Positions 41,047 to 52,100 of a DNA stretch of 64,000 bases are shown one piece after another. Source of the stretch: Pyropia yezoensis (taxonomy: Eukaryota > Rhodophyta > Bangiophyceae > Bangiales > Bangiaceae). The stretch is taken from positions 19,256,020 through 19,320,019 of the forward strand of contig CM020620.1 of NCBI GenBank assembly GCA_009829735.1, written 5' to 3'. The notes under the pieces are model-generated. The model had not been told where the DNA came from and ran no database searches. It saw only the letters and a program-made list of their open reading frames with translations. A program made the position numbers and the translations under genes. Every line of letters starts with the position of its first letter. Position 1 is the stretch's first letter.

Positions 41047-42513
41047 ATGTCCCCGCCCTGCAAGCCCAACACCACCCCATGCCGTGCTAGGTCCCGCCAG
41101 GCGCTGGGCGCGGGGTTCTTCAGGCTGAACAAACGGGCAGAGGTACGCGGGGCGGAGCGGAAGAAAACGGCAGTGCATTCAGCGCGCGCACGGGGCAGCG
41201 GTCGCGGGAGAGCGGGAAGGGCGGGACGGAGGTGTCGCCTGGTGGCGCGAGGAGCTCAGACTCGGGGGTGAAGCGTGGCGCACTTTTCCTCGGACCGCTG
41301 TGGGAAGTGTTTGCTTTTTGGATGGGCTTCGTCTGCCTTGTTGTGCTTCTGCCCCCAACCTCCGCCGCCCCCCACTTGTATGATGTACTGTGGACGTGTC
41401 CCCCCCCAACCTCCCGTTGCCCCCCGCACCCCCCCTGCTCTCGTTTTTTATTGTTCGACGGACGCTGTGCGGCTAGTCCGAGACGGCCGCGCGGCCGCCC
41501 TGCGCGTGGCACGACGCGAGGATGGGGAGGAAGGGGTCCCCGCAGGGCGCCACCACGGCCGCGGAAAAGGGAAAAAGGCCCCCGGCGGCCACCGCCCGGC
41601 TGCGGCAGGGCACTCATGGCGGCAGGCGGGCGAGGGCAAACGGGGGGGCGGGGGAGGGCAGACAAAGAATGGTCGCTGGGGGAGAGGGGGGGGGTGGGGG
41701 GGGGGGAGGGAGAGGGAGGCACGTGACAGACAGAGAAGTAGACAGCAGCAGGGTGGGAATGGGGCAAGTGGGGGGGGGTGGAGGGAGGAATCGGGGTGAA
41801 GGCCAGGTGGCGTGGCGGGCAGCGCGGCGCGGCGTGGCGCGCGGCGCGGGGGCGCGCGGTGGGAGCTCTGATAGCGTGCCGCGGCCGTGGCGAGCAGGCC
41901 GCCCGGCGCGCGTCGGCCGCTAAAAAGCGCCCCGCGGCCGCCGGGGCCCCCCCATGGCGCACCCCCGCGCCCCGCGTCGGGGCCACAGCGGCGGGCCGCG
42001 GCGGGTGCACCGCCGCTCCTGGTGCAACCACCCCCACCCCGCGCGCAGACAGGGAGGGCGGCCGTCGTGTCCACCCCGCCCGCCACCCTGAGAAACAGGC
42101 CACTGTTCGTCACCTGCACGCCCGATTCGATGATTCAGAACACCAACGCCAGGCGCCGGGAGGGAGGGCGAGGAAGTGGGGAGGGGGAGGGAGGGGGAGG
42201 GGGAGGGATGGGGAGAACTCTTGCGCGGCCCGCCACCGCCGCCACTGCCGCCGCTGCGCCAGTGGACGTCAGGAGGAGGGTGGTCGGCAGCGCGGCCAGC
42301 GCCGCCGCCGTCAGGCCGGCGCGCCCGAAGGGAGGGGGGGAGGTGGGGGGGAAGAGTGGCGTCGCCGCCGCCTCTTTTGAAGACGTCAATGGATGCCGGC
42401 TGCACTGCTGGCTTTCCCGGCAAACACATACAGCGGGCGGCGGGATAAAGGGGAAGGCGACGGCGTCCACCGCCCACTGCGGCTACCAGCATGTGCAACC
42501 GTGCTGTCGGTGA
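41047..42513 (+). CDS. Candidate spliced small gene, unknown function
   Basis: ATG at 41047 after a pyrimidine-rich leader opens a 33-codon exon (MSPPCKPNTTPCRARSRQAL...) ending gcagag|gtacgc, a good donor at 41146. An acceptor with pyrimidine tract (accccgcgcgcag, ending 42048) would continue in phase to TGRAAVVSTPPATLRNRPLF, VTCTPDSMIQNTNARRREGG and on to a stop at 42513. The intron is very GC-rich. Weak evidence; no homology recognised. Confidence 0.25.
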
Positions 42514-42602
42514 ATGGCCAGCGCCGCACAAGTGCTGATCTAGTCGGCGCAGCACACGCCACGCTCACCAGTGCTCGGATGGTTTTTTCGCATGCAATCT
42601 AG

Positions 42603-43157
42603 GTTATCCGTACCCTCACAACGACGTTGCTCGGCGTGTGTTTCCCGAGCCAGAGGAACCCAGTTGCTGTTGAGGCAGGAGCGCACACGGCGAGTCCGAT
42701 CACGCCAGTTGCCGCCGGTGGGGAAACATTTCCCGAGCGGAGCCGGATAGGCCATGAACTCTGGACTTGAGGAGGGGCGCCTTCTGGGCTTGCTGGGATA
42801 CGAAGATTAAGCCGCCGTCCCCCTAATATACACCCCTAATCCCCCTCTAATGCGAGTGTTTCCCGGGGGGAAGAACTTTGGCCCGATACCCTTGATCAGG
42901 CCTGAAAAGGACGTTCTTGGGCCCTTGGGGCCACATTGCAGTGCACGTGCAACGTGTCGCGCACGCCGTTGCATGTCGAATCGGCCGCGTCTGTAAGGGA
43001 CAGGGTTTAAGACCCGCTGCGATGTGGGCTGCTTTACGAGTGACACCGGCTGAAAAGGGAGTGACTACGACCTGATCGGGCTTGATCGGGCTTGATCGGC
43101 GTGATCGCATTGGGCACGTTATAAATACCCAAGCCTAGGCCGCAAGCTCACCTGCTA
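42603..43157. promoter_or_regulatory. Lower-GC spacer with TATA-like box
   Basis: Nothing coding seen. Contains a short tandem word (tgatcgggct, 43073-43095) and a TATA-like ttataaata at 43120-43128, next to the MITE-like element at 43158. Confidence 0.3.
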
Positions 43158-43386
43158 CAGTGCGACCCCTCACTTGCCCTGGGGTAGACCAAGGAGGTGG
43201 CCCCCCTTCCAGTGTCCGTCAGTTGTCCTGGGATGTTCGGATTTCAGCGATCTGGACGGTATGAGCCAATCAGCGCCCGTCAATCGCCCGAATATGAGCC
43301 GCCCGGCCGGGCCACTTCACGCGTACCCCCCCCTCAGTTGTGCCGATCGGCACAACTGCGGGGCGGCCAAGTGAGGGGTCGCACTG
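43158..43386. mobile_element. MITE-like element with TA target duplication (229 bp)
   Basis: Terminal inverted repeats CAGTGCGACCCCTCACTTG (43158-43176 and its complement at 43368-43386), flanked by TA on both sides (43156-43157, 43387-43388). An inner palindrome gttgtgccgatcggcacaac lies near its right end. No ORF. TA duplication is typical of Tc1/mariner-type and some other DNA transposons. Confidence 0.75.
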
Positions 43387-43560
43387 TACCCTTCAATGAG
43401 CGTTCCCCCCCCCCCCCCCCCCTTCTGTCTGTGACTTGTCTCTCCTCGCCCGCCCGCCTTCCCCGACGTCCGCCCGCACACACCCCCGCCCGCTCGCTCA
43501 GCCCTTTGTGGCCCACCTTTCGTTCTGGTCACCTGCCAGGCAGCGCCCGTTCACCGGGGA

Positions 43561-44492
43561 GTGAGAGGGATAGGACAGTGGCGGCTTTTCATTGGGGGAT
43601 GCTGGGGGCGCGGCTCAGGTGGTGAGCGTGGCCCGATTGGTGGCGGCGGTGCGGTCGACGCTGGTGGCGATGGCGACATGGCGACGGCAGCGACAGCTTC
43701 GGCGGCGACGGGCTCGGGCGGTGGGCGTGGCCGGGTTGGTGACGGCGGCTCGGTCGACGTCCGTGGAGATGGCGACATGGTGACGGCAGCAACAGATTCG
43801 ACGCCGGCGCCGGCAACGGTGGTGACGGGGACGATGACGACGACAACCATAGTTGCGGCTGCCACGGTGCTTGGGAGGAGTATGGGCAAGACGGTGGCGG
43901 TCGTGGCGGAGGTTTTGGGGGGCGGGGGGCGTGACAGATGCGGCAACGAGACCTCGATGAGGCAGGGTATTGCAACGGCGGGGGTTGCGTTTGGGCGTTG
44001 TTAGGAGACGACGGATCCGGCGATTTTTTTGGACGGGGGGGAAGCAGCGGCGGAGACGCTCTTTGCGGTGGTGGCGGCTTTTTTCAATGGGGGGGGCGTT
44101 CTTGTCGCTGCTACTGACGGCCACCCCCCTTGGTCCCTACTTTCCTACCGCTTTCCTCCCACTGCCACGGTGCGACAGCCACCCGCGCCCCCTACGGCCG
44201 CCACGGTCTTCGCAGCGGGCTCCCTCCCGCCGAATTCTGCCCCCACAGCGTGGCAGGCAGCATTGCCGTCCGCGTGCAGCCCAACGGCGGCGTCGGCGGC
44301 GCCATCCGCGGCTGCCGTTCCGGCGGCCGTTCCGGTGGCGGTATCGTTGCGAGCAGGCCGACCGCCTGCCGCCTTCGCTGCGTCTATCCTCGTCTCCATT
44401 CATGCACATACTACGGTGACGGCGCGGTGCTTGCAGGCTGCCGCGCCCGAGGTGGTCAGCCTGCGCGCCGTAGCGGCGGCAGCGTAGGCGTC

Positions 44493-44523
<31 letters not shown>

Positions 44524-45083
44524 GACGAATGGGGGGCGGACGCACCGCCGCCGCCGCCGCCACCGCCGCCTCCGCCCCACACGCGGCGTTCTTGAATGCA
44601 GCCACTGCGCTGTTGGCCAGCGTACAGGCGCGACTGGAGGCAGAGCCCGACAGTCTTCACGCGTGTGCCCTACCAGTGGCGCGGGTGGCAGTCCTTGAGA
44701 AGTTGGGGGGCTGTAAGGCGGGCTGTGGGAATGCTACCAGGCGGCGGCGGCGGCAGCGGCAGCGACAGTCGCGGCGGTCGCCGCAGCGGCCTCGGGAGCA
44801 GGCGGCGCCGCAACTGCGGATGCCGCGCCCGGCGCCGGCGCCACCGCCGGCGCTGGTGTTGGTACCGCCCCTCCTCCCCGCGACTCAAGGGCGGAGCCTG
44901 CTGCCGTTCGAGCTTGAGCTTGTGACCGTCCTAGGTATGGACAAGCCAGTGAGCGGCCAGCGCCTCTCGCTGGCTGCCCTCCTCCGCTTCCTCTCCGAGC
45001 GTGTCACCGCCGTGGTGCACTCATGCTGGGCGACCGCCGCCACGCTGGTTATCCCGCCGCCAACCGTGGTGGGTCCGCCGTAG
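43561..45083 (+). CDS. Low-complexity host gene, unknown function, frames uncertain
   Basis: Gly/Ala/Asp-rich coding potential with a tandem repeat of about 100 bp (43627-43725 and 43727-43800). The most credible part is the C-terminal frame: APHAAFLNAATALLASVQ, a Cys pair (GGCKAGCGN), then LLPFELELVTVLGMDKPVSG and SLAALLRFLSERVTAVVHS, ending at TAG 45081-45083. Upstream frames change at about 44000-44500, so start and exon structure are not resolved. Confidence 0.4.
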
Positions 45084-45836
45084 GCACCTTTCCCTGAGAG
45101 GGTTCGACGTCAACAGGCTCCGGGTGGGTCGGGTGTTTTAAGTGCGGCGGTGGCGCCGATGAATAGGGATTCTGCGCGGTGCGAAATGGCGGAGGAGGCT
45201 GCTTTTGTGCTGACTGTAGTGTTTCCCCTGGGCGGTGACTATGTATCTACTTTTCTACCTGCGGGGACCGCAGGCTGAAGACAAACCCGGCCAAGCAAAA
45301 AAAAAAAAAAAAAACATAAGAAAAGGCGGGTGACAGCCAGAGGTTGGCCTGGGAGCCTTGCGTTGGTGGGAAGGATACGGGCCGCGTGACCCAAGCGGCG
45401 AAAGTCATGCTGGCCCGATCAAATAGATAGATAGTTGGCGAAGAGCAGTTCCCAAGGCAAGCGCATTTTCACGAACGTGCTTTCAGTTTCACGTATCCTG
45501 ACCACCCCTGCTTGCTACTGCCGTCGTCGTCCCGCTGCCGTCGTCGTCCCGCTGCCGTCGTCGTCCCGCTGCCTTCGTCACCCGCTGCCGCCGGTCCCCG
45601 CTGCCGTCCAACGGCTCCCGCCAGCTTTCCGCTCCCGCCTTTGTCCCGCTGCTGCCGCCTTCCCACTTTCGCCGTCTTCTCGCTGCTGTTGTTTTCTCGC
45701 TGCCCTCTTCATCTTGCTGCCGCAGACCCCCAGCGTCTTTCCCTTGTTCGCCTTTTTATGAGCTCCTCACCGCTGTATTCTTGCTTCTTCTTCTGTCGGG
45801 AGCTGGTCATCATCCGTGCTCTACGCGGTTCCTATC
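45084..45836. promoter_or_regulatory. Intergenic, with an A18 tract and pyrimidine-rich leader
   Basis: A run of about 18 A at 45298-45315 and a CCGCTGCCGTCGTC repeat (45526-45610) precede a T/C-rich leader before the ATG at 45837. No gene seen. Confidence 0.4.
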
Positions 45837-48743
45837 ATGGCACTCTTTTCCTTTGCTACGCCAAGCGCAGTGTGCGATGGGGTGATGGTGACTCATCCAC
45901 GTCGCCCATCTATTTGCCTGCGTGTGCGGCCACTGCGTGGGGCTGAGCCGGTGCTGCATACTCGTGCCTTTTTTGGTGGATGCGTCGGTGACGATGTGTC
46001 TCCTGGCAGCTGCCTGACTTCGGCGGCCATGATGGCTATCTACCCTGGTGTGGTGCCGAGCTCCGCAACTGCCAGGACGAAAGTGGAGGAGCCGAGCACC
46101 CCGCGGTGCTGGGTCCGCTGGTTGCCGGGAGGAAGGACTTTCCATCCGGCGCTGTGCCACGAGGTGAAGGACCAGCTGCATGCCCAGGGGTGGAAGTACG
46201 CGACCAAGCTGCCGAAGTCAAAGATGATGTGCCTGCATTGTGCTGCGGTGATTGACGCTGCCCCCAAGACGCTGGACGGTGACCCGCTGGTGGAGTTCAT
46301 CAAGCGCAAAGGCTTTGCTCGGGACTACTTGACTGCGCCAAGCCCGGATTTGGTACTCGGCTCCTATCCTGAGCGGCTACGGCCAGAACTGCTGGTAGAC
46401 GTGTCGGAGAACGTCATCGCGGGCTTCGCAATGATGGTCCAGAAGTTTGTGGTCGTTTTGAAGGACGGAGACCGGCAGCCTGGTTACTTCATCCGCAGCG
46501 GTGCGGGGTGGGGCAAGACTTTCAACCTGCAGGAGCTTCTGACCTGGATTATTGTGGCATCTGTGGCATTTGAGCACGATTGCTCCACTACCACTGGCGA
46601 GGCCGGGCGGAATCTGAAGCGTCAGCAGGACAAGGTGGTCTCGGCGCTCCAGAAGTCTGGCACGCTGGGTATGGCGCGCGCGGTGACCGCCTTTTGTGTC
46701 AACTTCAACGGGCAGACACCCTTTTCTGCCGCGGAGGTGGGCTTGGCGGCGACTGCGGGCCCCAGTGTGCTTCTTCAACTGCGCGTGTGCTACTCGGAGC
46801 TCGTCGACACCAAACTGAAGTGGGAGGCCTTCCTCGAGGTGCTCATTTTGGCAATTTCTGCAGGAGAGCTCACCATTGGCGACGTGCGCAGAGCAGCGGA
46901 CGTCATCATGCGGTTTTGCCGTGGCCATCCTGGGAGTATCCCATTCCTGGTCGTGGACGAGCTGGCGAAGGTCAAGCGCTCCTCGATGTTGGAGGGCTTT
47001 TCTGTAGTGGACGAAGAGGATGTCGAGAACTTTGGCGAGGACGAGGAGCTGCAGCACAACGGCCTGGACGAGAATGTGCGACATGACGACGTGGGCGACA
47101 GGCTGCAGCCCGTCTACAAGGACGCAATGCAGCGTCAAGTCGGCGATGACGCGAGTCTGCTGGGCCGTGTCGGCGCGGGTGCGGGCAACAAGGAGGACTG
47201 GGCCGCGGAGGTCTGCAGCTCGGCCTGTGTGATGCTTCAAAACATCGGCGGGACGTTTATGTACTCAACTCTCAAGTACGACGTCATGAAGCGCGAGTCT
47301 ACCCGGTCGGGCCGAGGTATGTTCCCTGCGATGGAGCTCAAGTTCCTGGAGCCAACGGCGTTCGCGCGTGCCCTTGTCGTGGAGCTTGCTCCTTTGTACG
47401 CTGACGGCTTTGTTGCGCTTCTCGGTTTGGATCTCCTGGCGCCTGGCGAACCTGTCAAGGACCAAAGGGCATCTGCCTGGGTTTTACTGCTGTGCGGCCT
47501 GCTGGGAGGGCATCCGCGGTTCGTCCGGCAGTTCCTTTTGGAGCTGAAGAAGCGCGTGAAGGCGCTAGTGGGCGAGCTTGGCGAATCCCAGCCGGAGACC
47601 ATTTTTTCATCCACTGTCCAGCTCGCGTGCTGGCAGGCGTTTGACGAGGCGTTGGGTACGTCTTCCATGAGCATCACCCGCAGTTCTCTCGGTGGCATGG
47701 CCGGCATTCACGCCATCTCTTCGGCAGCCCTGCTCGGCCAGCCGGTGGAGCTGGACGCCCCCATCATCCGCCGCGTTTCGGGCGAAGGTGTGCACTACGT
47801 TGTGTGGGACGAGCTGAGTGGGGAGGGCATCGTCTTGCTCAAGCATCACGGGCGCCCGGCAGAAGGCATCTCGTCCAGCTTGGACTGGGCCGTTCCAAGC
47901 TTGCATCCGTTTGCGGCGCTGCGGATGGCGCTGATGGGCGGCACTGGTGTGCGTGACGTGGCCTTCCGGAACCTGCTCCTTTGTCCCGGGACGCGCTTGA
48001 CCGGGGAGCGACTGGAGGGCGTCATTGCGAATTGGTGTGTGCTTTCCTCGTACTGTCGGGCGCAGTACCCGCTGTACTACTCCTCCGTGACGCTCAAGAA
48101 CGTGTGGAAGTGCAGGCCTCATCCTAATCGTACATTTGGCAACAAGATGCTCGATGATGTGTACGTGGACGCATCGGCTACTCGTAAGTCGGGAGTGCGC
48201 ATGGAGCAGCTCATCGACGTCCTCAAGTTTGTGGCTGTTCACCCGGAGCGAGCTGTCGATGCTGTGTTCCGCCTGAATGTTGGTGCGGCGCGGCGCTCGC
48301 AGTACGCTGTCGACATTGTGGAGTTCTTCCGCATCTCCCGGGCATTTGGGCAGTACAAGGTGGGCGACCTGATTGCGGCCTTCTACCAGGGAAAGGACTG
48401 CGGCGAGGACGTGGATGGGAGGCCCAAGCTGCAAGATGTGAACAAGTCTTGGGACCTGCTGGAGAGCTCTGTCCTTGCAGAGGATGGGATGTGGGACAAG
48501 TGGAAGGACAACATCGTCTTAATCTACGCCAACCGCCACGCCAACAAGTTTGGCACGCGACTTACCAGTCCAAGCAGGACCAAGTTTGACTCGGGACGCG
48601 CTTGCTCCCAGACCGTGCTGCTCAGCGGCGATGACTTGAGTGGCTGGCTTCCATACCCCATTCCTACCTTTCTCCGCTCGGCGCAGTATCTGGAGCAGGC
48701 GAATGCAGCCGAGGATCTCACTCGTTTTCAGACTCCCAGTTGA
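45837..48743 (+). CDS. Large P-loop NTPase, possibly Crinkler/RHS-type ATPase
   Basis: 968 codons from ATG 45837; the ATGATG at 46030 is an alternative start and the intervening N-terminus could be leader. Walker A GAGWGKT at residues 222-228 (46500-46520), Walker B FLVVDELAK with D near 374 (46956), and between them CVNFNGQTPFSAAE followed by a leucine-rich LLQLRVCYSEL. An FNG motif after the P-loop and an arginine-containing helix are features I associate with ATPases of the Crinkler/RHS effector group and other STAND-like NTPases; I did not search. The region after the ATPase (about 560-968) has no domain I recognise. Unlike its neighbours it is free of frame breaks and of low-complexity runs, and shows normal codon bias. 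Role unknown; in related families such proteins are host effectors or are linked to mobile elements. Confidence 0.85.
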   Translation: MALFSFATPSAVCDGVMVTHPRRPSICLRVRPLRGAEPVLHTRAFFGGCVGDDVSPGSCLTSAAMMAIYPGVVPSSATARTKVEEPSTPRCWVRWLPGGRTFHPALCHEVKDQLHAQGWKYATKLPKSKMMCLHCAAVIDAAPKTLDGDPLVEFIKRKGFARDYLTAPSPDLVLGSYPERLRPELLVDVSENVIAGFAMMVQKFVVVLKDGDRQPGYFIRSGAGWGKTFNLQELLTWIIVASVAFEHDCSTTTGEAGRNLKRQQDKVVSALQKSGTLGMARAVTAFCVNFNGQTPFSAAEVGLAATAGPSVLLQLRVCYSELVDTKLKWEAFLEVLILAISAGELTIGDVRRAADVIMRFCRGHPGSIPFLVVDELAKVKRSSMLEGFSVVDEEDVENFGEDEELQHNGLDENVRHDDVGDRLQPVYKDAMQRQVGDDASLLGRVGAGAGNKEDWAAEVCSSACVMLQNIGGTFMYSTLKYDVMKRESTRSGRGMFPAMELKFLEPTAFARALVVELAPLYADGFVALLGLDLLAPGEPVKDQRASAWVLLLCGLLGGHPRFVRQFLLELKKRVKALVGELGESQPETIFSSTVQLACWQAFDEALGTSSMSITRSSLGGMAGIHAISSAALLGQPVELDAPIIRRVSGEGVHYVVWDELSGEGIVLLKHHGRPAEGISSSLDWAVPSLHPFAALRMALMGGTGVRDVAFRNLLLCPGTRLTGERLEGVIANWCVLSSYCRAQYPLYYSSVTLKNVWKCRPHPNRTFGNKMLDDVYVDASATRKSGVRMEQLIDVLKFVAVHPERAVDAVFRLNVGAARRSQYAVDIVEFFRISRAFGQYKVGDLIAAFYQGKDCGEDVDGRPKLQDVNKSWDLLESSVLAEDGMWDKWKDNIVLIYANRHANKFGTRLTSPSRTKFDSGRACSQTVLLSGDDLSGWLPYPIPTFLRSAQYLEQANAAEDLTRFQTPS

Positions 48744-49181
48744 GTTGTTCCCTCTTCGCTGCACGAGGAGGCGGCGCTTAGCGGCAGCGGCGAGGGCCGC
48801 AACGATGGCGAGTACCATGAGGACGCGGGTGCGGAGACGACGTGTGACGTCCGACACCACTACTAAGAATGCAGCTGCGCCCGCAGTTGTGCCGCTGATG
48901 GCAGGCGGCCACGTCGACGCCAGCGCTACGCAACTCGTCCTGCGCACAACTTTTGTTGATTGAGAAGGTAGCGCAGGGCGGAGCCGGCCGCGACGTCGGC
49001 GACGCGGGCAAGGTCGGCGATGGATGCGACGACGGCAGCAGTACAGGAGCGGCCGCCGTACTACTGGCGCACGCAAACACGTCCGACGTGGTACCGCGTG
49101 GGCGGTGGCGCCGCTATCGATGTTTGGCGAGGTCAGCATCGCTACATTGCGTGAGCCACCTCACTCGAGCGCGACTGCGGA
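48744..49181. other. Intergenic stretch, no supported gene
   Basis: Only short ORFs of 50-80 codons on both strands; none has convincing features. Confidence 0.4.
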
Positions 49182-52100
49182 GTGACGCCCGGCGCTGAAT
49201 GCAAGGAATTCGGCGCCGTCGGGGATGGCGGCGACACGGCTGCGTCCGTTGCACGGCTGCCGCTTGTCACCGCGGCCATCGTGCTTGCCGCCTCGGCGAC
49301 GGGGCGGAACTGTGCTGCCGGCGGGAACGGCATTGACATTGCGCCGTCTCTGCTAGTTGAGGGGACGAGGCCAGGCGTCAAAGACGTCAGCCGCGGCCTT
49401 GGTGCGCCGCCCCCGCTATCGAAGGAACGAGCACCTGTGGTTGTGCCCTCATGGGGGGCGGGGTCCACAGGCCCACGACCGTCGTCAGAACCCGTGGGTG
49501 CGGCAGGCGGCGGTGGTGGCATCACCATCGGCACCGCGTGGGCGCGCCCGCACCCAGACGCGCCCCCCCCACACGAGGTCCGCCTCGTGCGTACCACCCC
49601 TGGCGCCACGAAAGCGACGGCGCCCGGCGGGGCTGCGCCGCCCATCTCTGTGGCCGACGCTGCTACTGACGCTGCCGCCGCCACGGCCACCGCCACAGCC
49701 ACTGCCACCGCAACTGCCACCGACACCACCACCACCTACGTGCCGCCCGCCGTGGCCGCGGCGGTCGACCTCCCCACCGGCTGGCTGATCGCCGTCGACG
49801 CGGCCGACGCGGCGGCCGCGGGCGCCTGGGCACAATCGCTGGACGTCCATGGGCGGGCGGGGGACCCCCCGGCCGTGGGCGCGGGCTGGCCCCCGACGGC
49901 TGGCGATGGGGACGCTCCCGCGGTGCCCACCGGCTGGCGCGTCGTCGCCACTGCCTTCGTGGACGGCGTTGGCGTCGGCGTGTGGCACTTGCTGGCCGAA
50001 GGGGGCACCGGGGGGAAGGTGGGGGGGGCGGGGGCACCCCCGCCTACCGCCTACACCCATCCACCCTGCCGATTGCCGTTGGCGGCGGCGGCGGCAGCGG
50101 CAGGGGTGGGCGATGGAGCCTCACGGACGTGCGGGTGGAGTTTGTGGTGCCCTCCCCAGCGGCGATGCACGGCAGGGCGGTGGAGTGGGCGCGCCACCCG
50201 CGGGTGCCCGCGTGGAGGGTGCGCCTGCGGATGGTAGGTGCCGCCGACCTGGGCGCGGCCGGGCTGGTGGAGGCGTCGGGGGAGGCGACGGGGGGGTGGG
50301 GTGTGCCCCTGCCGGGTGGCCCCCTGCTCGCCGCCGGGGGGTGGTGGGGGGATGCCGCCGCTGCCGCCGCCGCCGCCGCTGCCGCCCGCGACTCCGTCGC
50401 CCCCCCCCCTGGGGAGTCCCAGCCCCCACGGTGCCGTGGGGCGTCCTCGCCCGGTGCCCCCCCCCGACAGGCGCCGCGGCGGCGGCGCTCCTCCCCCGAC
50501 GGGGGGTGGCGGGCGCGCAGCCCCCGCGGGGGCAGCGCCGCGGGCGTGCGGCAGGGGGAGGAGACCCTCATGGGGAGTGGGTCCGCCCGACGGGCGGGGG
50601 GACCTCCGTCCCCCAACGCGGGGGCGGTCGTGCGGCCCCCCCCGCCGGTGGGGGGGGTCGCCGTCCCCCGAGTCGCCCCCCCGCGAGGAGGAGGAGGAGG
50701 CGGCGCGTGTGGCGGGGGCAATGGGATCGCGCCCACGGCGGGCGGGGGGGGGGCGCACCCCCGCGGCGGCGCCCGCGGGGGTGGTTGGCCGGCAGGAGCG
50801 GCGGGCGTCGCGGCAGGGGGCGACGCACCGCCCCGCGCGCGTCCGCGTCGGGGTCTGCGTCGGTGCCTGCGTCAGCGTCCCCCACAGACGTCGTCGAGCC
50901 CCTCTCCTCCGGCGCGCGTGCGCGTGGAGGGCTGGGGGGCGGAGCGCTCCGCTGCCGCCGCCGCTGCCGCCGCCGCCGCAGCCGCAGCCGCCGCCGCCGC
51001 CCCCACCGCTGCTGCTGCTGCAGCGCCTCAATGCCGCGGTCGAGCGCGCGGAGCACCCCCACCTCCTCCCTTCCCCCCCCCCCCCCTGCGCCCGCTCCTC
51101 CGCGGCGACCTCGCGGCGGCGGCGGCGGCGGCAGCGCGCGCGGCACCCCGACCTCGCGTCGCCGCGGGGCGGGCGGGGCGGCGCCTCCCCCCCCACCGCG
51201 GGTGGCGGAGCCCCCCCCCACCCCCCGGTGCACCGCCCCCCGCCGTGGCCGTCGCTGGTACGACGCCGCGGCGCGGCGGCGGGCGCGCGCACGCCTACCC
51301 CGCGGTCGGCGTTGCCACAGGGGGCGCCGCCTGTGGCGGCAGCAGCGACGTGCAAGGCGGGGGTGGTCGTGTCGGTCGCTGCGGACGACGGCCTCGCTCC
51401 CGCGGCACCGCCCTCGAGGCCAGGCGATGAGGACGGATCGACGGCGGCGGCGGCGGTTGTGGCGGTGGCGGCGGCGGCGACACCCGCGGCGGCGGGGACG
51501 GACCCGTGGGCGGTGCCCTTGCCGGGGGGCGACCTGTTGCCCATCCGGGGGCCCTCACCCCCCGCCCACCCGCCGCCGCCGTCCAGCGGGACGGGGCGGG
51601 CGGCGAGTCCCTCGGCCGCCCGCGCGTCCCCGCAACGCTCTTCGCCGACTGCACACGCGCCGCCGCCGCCGCCGCCGCGGCCGCCGCCTGGGTTCCCCGT
51701 CGCAACCGGACAGCGGCGGCAGCGGCCACGGCAGCGGTGGCAGGCGTTGGCGTCGCCGCTGCCGCTGGCGGTGGCGTCACGCATGCGCCCGGCGGCGCCG
51801 CCGGCGCCGTCACCCCCGCTGCTCACGCCTGTGTCGGACGGCGCCCCGCCGTTGCCCCGCGCCAGCGGCGGCCGCCACGCCTACGACAGTGATAGCAGCG
51901 GCAGCGACAGCGACAGTGACAGCGACAGCGACAGCGACAGCGACAGGGACAGTGACAGCGGCGACAGCGGCGGCGGCGGTTGCGGCGGCGGCGGCGGCGG
52001 TGGCGACTGTTGCGCCGCCTGCAGCGGCGGCGCTGGGCGCTCGGATTGCGGCGGCTGCCGCCATGGCGGCGGCCGCGGCAGCAGAAGCCCCTCCCCCCCG

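Noticed and set aside
41120..42103. Minus-strand ORF of 327 codons
   Set aside because: Pro/Arg/Ser-rich with no stable pattern; produced by GC skew opposite the G-rich plus strand.
42103..42513. Separate gene for the Arg-rich plus frame 41778-42380
   Set aside because: Frame is an Arg/Gly/Ala shadow of the G-rich strand. The overlapping frame with the in-phase acceptor was kept only as a weak candidate.
50051..51826. Minus-strand ORF of 591 codons opposite the long low-complexity gene
   Set aside because: GC-rich mirror frame; the plus frames carry the charged and Asp-Ser segments, the minus frame is Arg/Gly/Ala/Pro only.
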